Of a stretch of DNA of 64,000 nt, positions 62,951-64,000 are shown one piece after another (positions within the stretch are counted from its first letter, which is position 1; every line of letters starts with the position of its first letter). Source of the stretch: Candidatus Anstonella stagnisolia. GTDB taxonomy: Archaea; Micrarchaeota; Micrarchaeia; Anstonellales; Anstonellaceae. The translations under genes were made by a program, and so were the position numbers. The notes below the pieces were generated by a model. It did not search any database, was not told the DNA's origin, and saw only the letters and a list, made by a program, of their open reading frames with translations. The DNA lies in contig CABMCJ010000004.1 of NCBI GenBank assembly GCA_902384585.1, positions 572,086 to 636,085 of the forward strand, in the 5' to 3' direction.

Positions 62951-64000
62951 ATGGTGCGCAAAGCAAGGGGAGGGAAGGGCAAAAAGGTTGCAAAGAAAGG
63001 GATTCTTATTGAAGCGGAAATGCCGCATCAGGCTACAATGCCAAAGGGGAGCGCGGACGAATATGTGATAAAGGAGGGCGAGCTTGAGGCAAAAGTTTCC
63101 ATAGAGAAAGTCGAGGGCATGGGCAGGGTGTACAGGCTTGAGGTGCCGCAATGGGAAAAGGGCACAAGTGCGTTCATGGAGGACTTGAAAGCGGAGCTTC
63201 TTAGGAAAGTGCCAATCACTACGCAGGAGGCGCTCAACATAAAGATGGCGCAGCAGCTGCGCGAAAAATTCCTTGAGTATGGAAGGGACATAATACGGGA
63301 AAACATGCCGCACCTCAATTCACGGCAAATCGACCTTATTGCAAGGGGAATCGTGCATGAGATGCTGGGGCTTGGGGACATTGAGTTCCTGCTCAAGGAC
63401 GACTGGATTGAAGAAATTTGCATAAACGGGGCGCAAATCCCTGTGTGGGTTTATCATCGCAAGCACGGCTGGATACCCACGGACATTACAATAAGCACTG
63501 AGAACCAGGTGTGGAACTATGCAAGCTCGATTGCAAGGGGCGTGGGCAGGCAGATAAACACGCAGAGCCCGCTTTTGGATGCGTACCTTCCCACAGGGGA
63601 CCGGGTGAATGCGACGCTTTTTCCCATTTCGTATTTTGGGAACACCATTACCATACGCAAATTCGCGAGAAAGCCCTGGACAATCACGGACTACATAAAG
63701 CTAAAGACGATAAACTCCGAAGTTGCGGCGCTCCTGTGGCTTGCGGTCCAGTATGAAACGAACATCATTGTGTCCGGCGGCACTGGGTCGGGAAAGACCA
63801 GCCTTCTTAATGTGATGGCAATGTTCATACCGCAAAACCAGAGGGTAGTGAGCATTGAGCAGACAAGGGAAATCACGCTGCCTGAGCACTTGCAATGGGT
63901 GCCCCTTGTTGTGCGCGAGCCAACGAGCGAGAAAACCGGCGAAGTCGGGATGCTGGATTTGATGGTGAACTCGCTTCGCATGAGGCCGGATCGGATTATT
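62951..64000 (+). CDS. Type IV pilus/secretion ATPase (partial)
   Basis: The frame starts 1 nt after the CBS gene and is still open at the right edge, giving 350 residues. The long N-terminal domain has a basic start and MPHLNSRQIDLIARGIVHEM-like helices. The Walker A is GGTGSGKTS and the protein breaks at MRPDRII, the beginning of the Walker B region. It matches archaeal GspE/TadA-type hexameric ATPases that power assembly of pili or archaella. The membrane partner (TadC/FlaJ-like) is expected just outside the window. Confidence 0.95.
   Translation, partial: MVRKARGGKGKKVAKKGILIEAEMPHQATMPKGSADEYVIKEGELEAKVSIEKVEGMGRVYRLEVPQWEKGTSAFMEDLKAELLRKVPITTQEALNIKMAQQLREKFLEYGRDIIRENMPHLNSRQIDLIARGIVHEMLGLGDIEFLLKDDWIEEICINGAQIPVWVYHRKHGWIPTDITISTENQVWNYASSIARGVGRQINTQSPLLDAYLPTGDRVNATLFPISYFGNTITIRKFARKPWTITDYIKLKTINSEVAALLWLAVQYETNIIVSGGTGSGKTSLLNVMAMFIPQNQRVVSIEQTREITLPEHLQWVPLVVREPTSEKTGEVGMLDLMVNSLRMRPDRII

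Overview
The window is a dense, nearly gap-free stretch of an archaeal chromosome with about 57 protein genes, one RNase P RNA gene and one tRNA gene. Archaeal origin rests on direct gene content: GatD/GatE, aIF5A, ribosomal proteins S24e, S27ae, L7Ae, S28e and L24e, Kae1, TruD, a TrmB-type regulator, archaeal-type PEP carboxylase, type II methionine aminopeptidase, class III signal peptides and TATA boxes about 25 bp upstream of many starts. The small compact genes, FtsZ, a Cys-rich protein family also found in CPR bacteria, and very large lineage-specific surface proteins suggest a DPANN-type lineage such as Micrarchaeota or Diapherotrites. That placement is inference; no 16S rRNA gene is present.

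Layout. 1-10128: the end of a membrane protein, a 1300-residue Cys-rich putative lipoprotein and a 1991-residue membrane/coiled-coil protein, all of unknown function. 10142-22571: an AT-richer secreted protein, then ftsZ, truD, topA, gatD, an unknown membrane protein, gatE, a duplicated Cys-rich protein, a TrmB-type regulator and a TIM-barrel protein. 22657-25760: aIF5A, S24e, S27ae, a CPBP protease, Kae1 and a membrane protein. 25726-34620: de novo purine synthesis (purM, then purD-purL-purQ-purF) with a threonine-dehydrogenase-like gene between. 34617-35766: two unknown genes. 35864-36204: RNase P RNA. 36231-39945: ksgA, a membrane protein, tRNA-Arg, a secreted protein that overlaps the tRNA, map and a HAD phosphatase. 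40106-47765: carbohydrate genes (two glycosyltransferases and a GH57 amylase), a Nudix hydrolase, PEP carboxylase and unknown genes. 47888-49368: L7Ae, S28e, L24e and Ndk. 49371-53580: a lytic-transglycosylase-like protein and an Ig-like surface protein. 53735-57177: dUTPase/Dcd, leucyl aminopeptidase, a response regulator with a RecA-like partner, and a small unknown gene. 57225-64000: a type IV pilus-like operon ending in a secretion ATPase cut by the window edge.

The most striking observation is tRNA-Arg(UCG) at 37399-37497. It appears to carry a 26-nt intron in its T-loop, framed by a nearly canonical bulge-helix-bulge. The intron contains the Shine-Dalgarno sequence's tail and the ATG of the next protein gene, so the tRNA 3' exon also encodes the basic start of a signal peptide. 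Splicing the tRNA would destroy the mRNA start, so tRNA maturation and translation of the membrane protein look mutually exclusive. A second RNA-level signal is a kink-loop-like element that covers the Shine-Dalgarno sequence of the L7Ae gene, consistent with autoregulation by L7Ae.

Functionally the window combines translation and RNA maturation (RNase P RNA, tRNA, TruD, Kae1, KsgA, GatDE, ribosomal proteins), a purine pathway with a PurS-PurS-PurL fusion, storage-polysaccharide handling, and cell-surface structures. The only gene-free stretch above 300 bases (35767-36230) is filled by the RNase P RNA gene.
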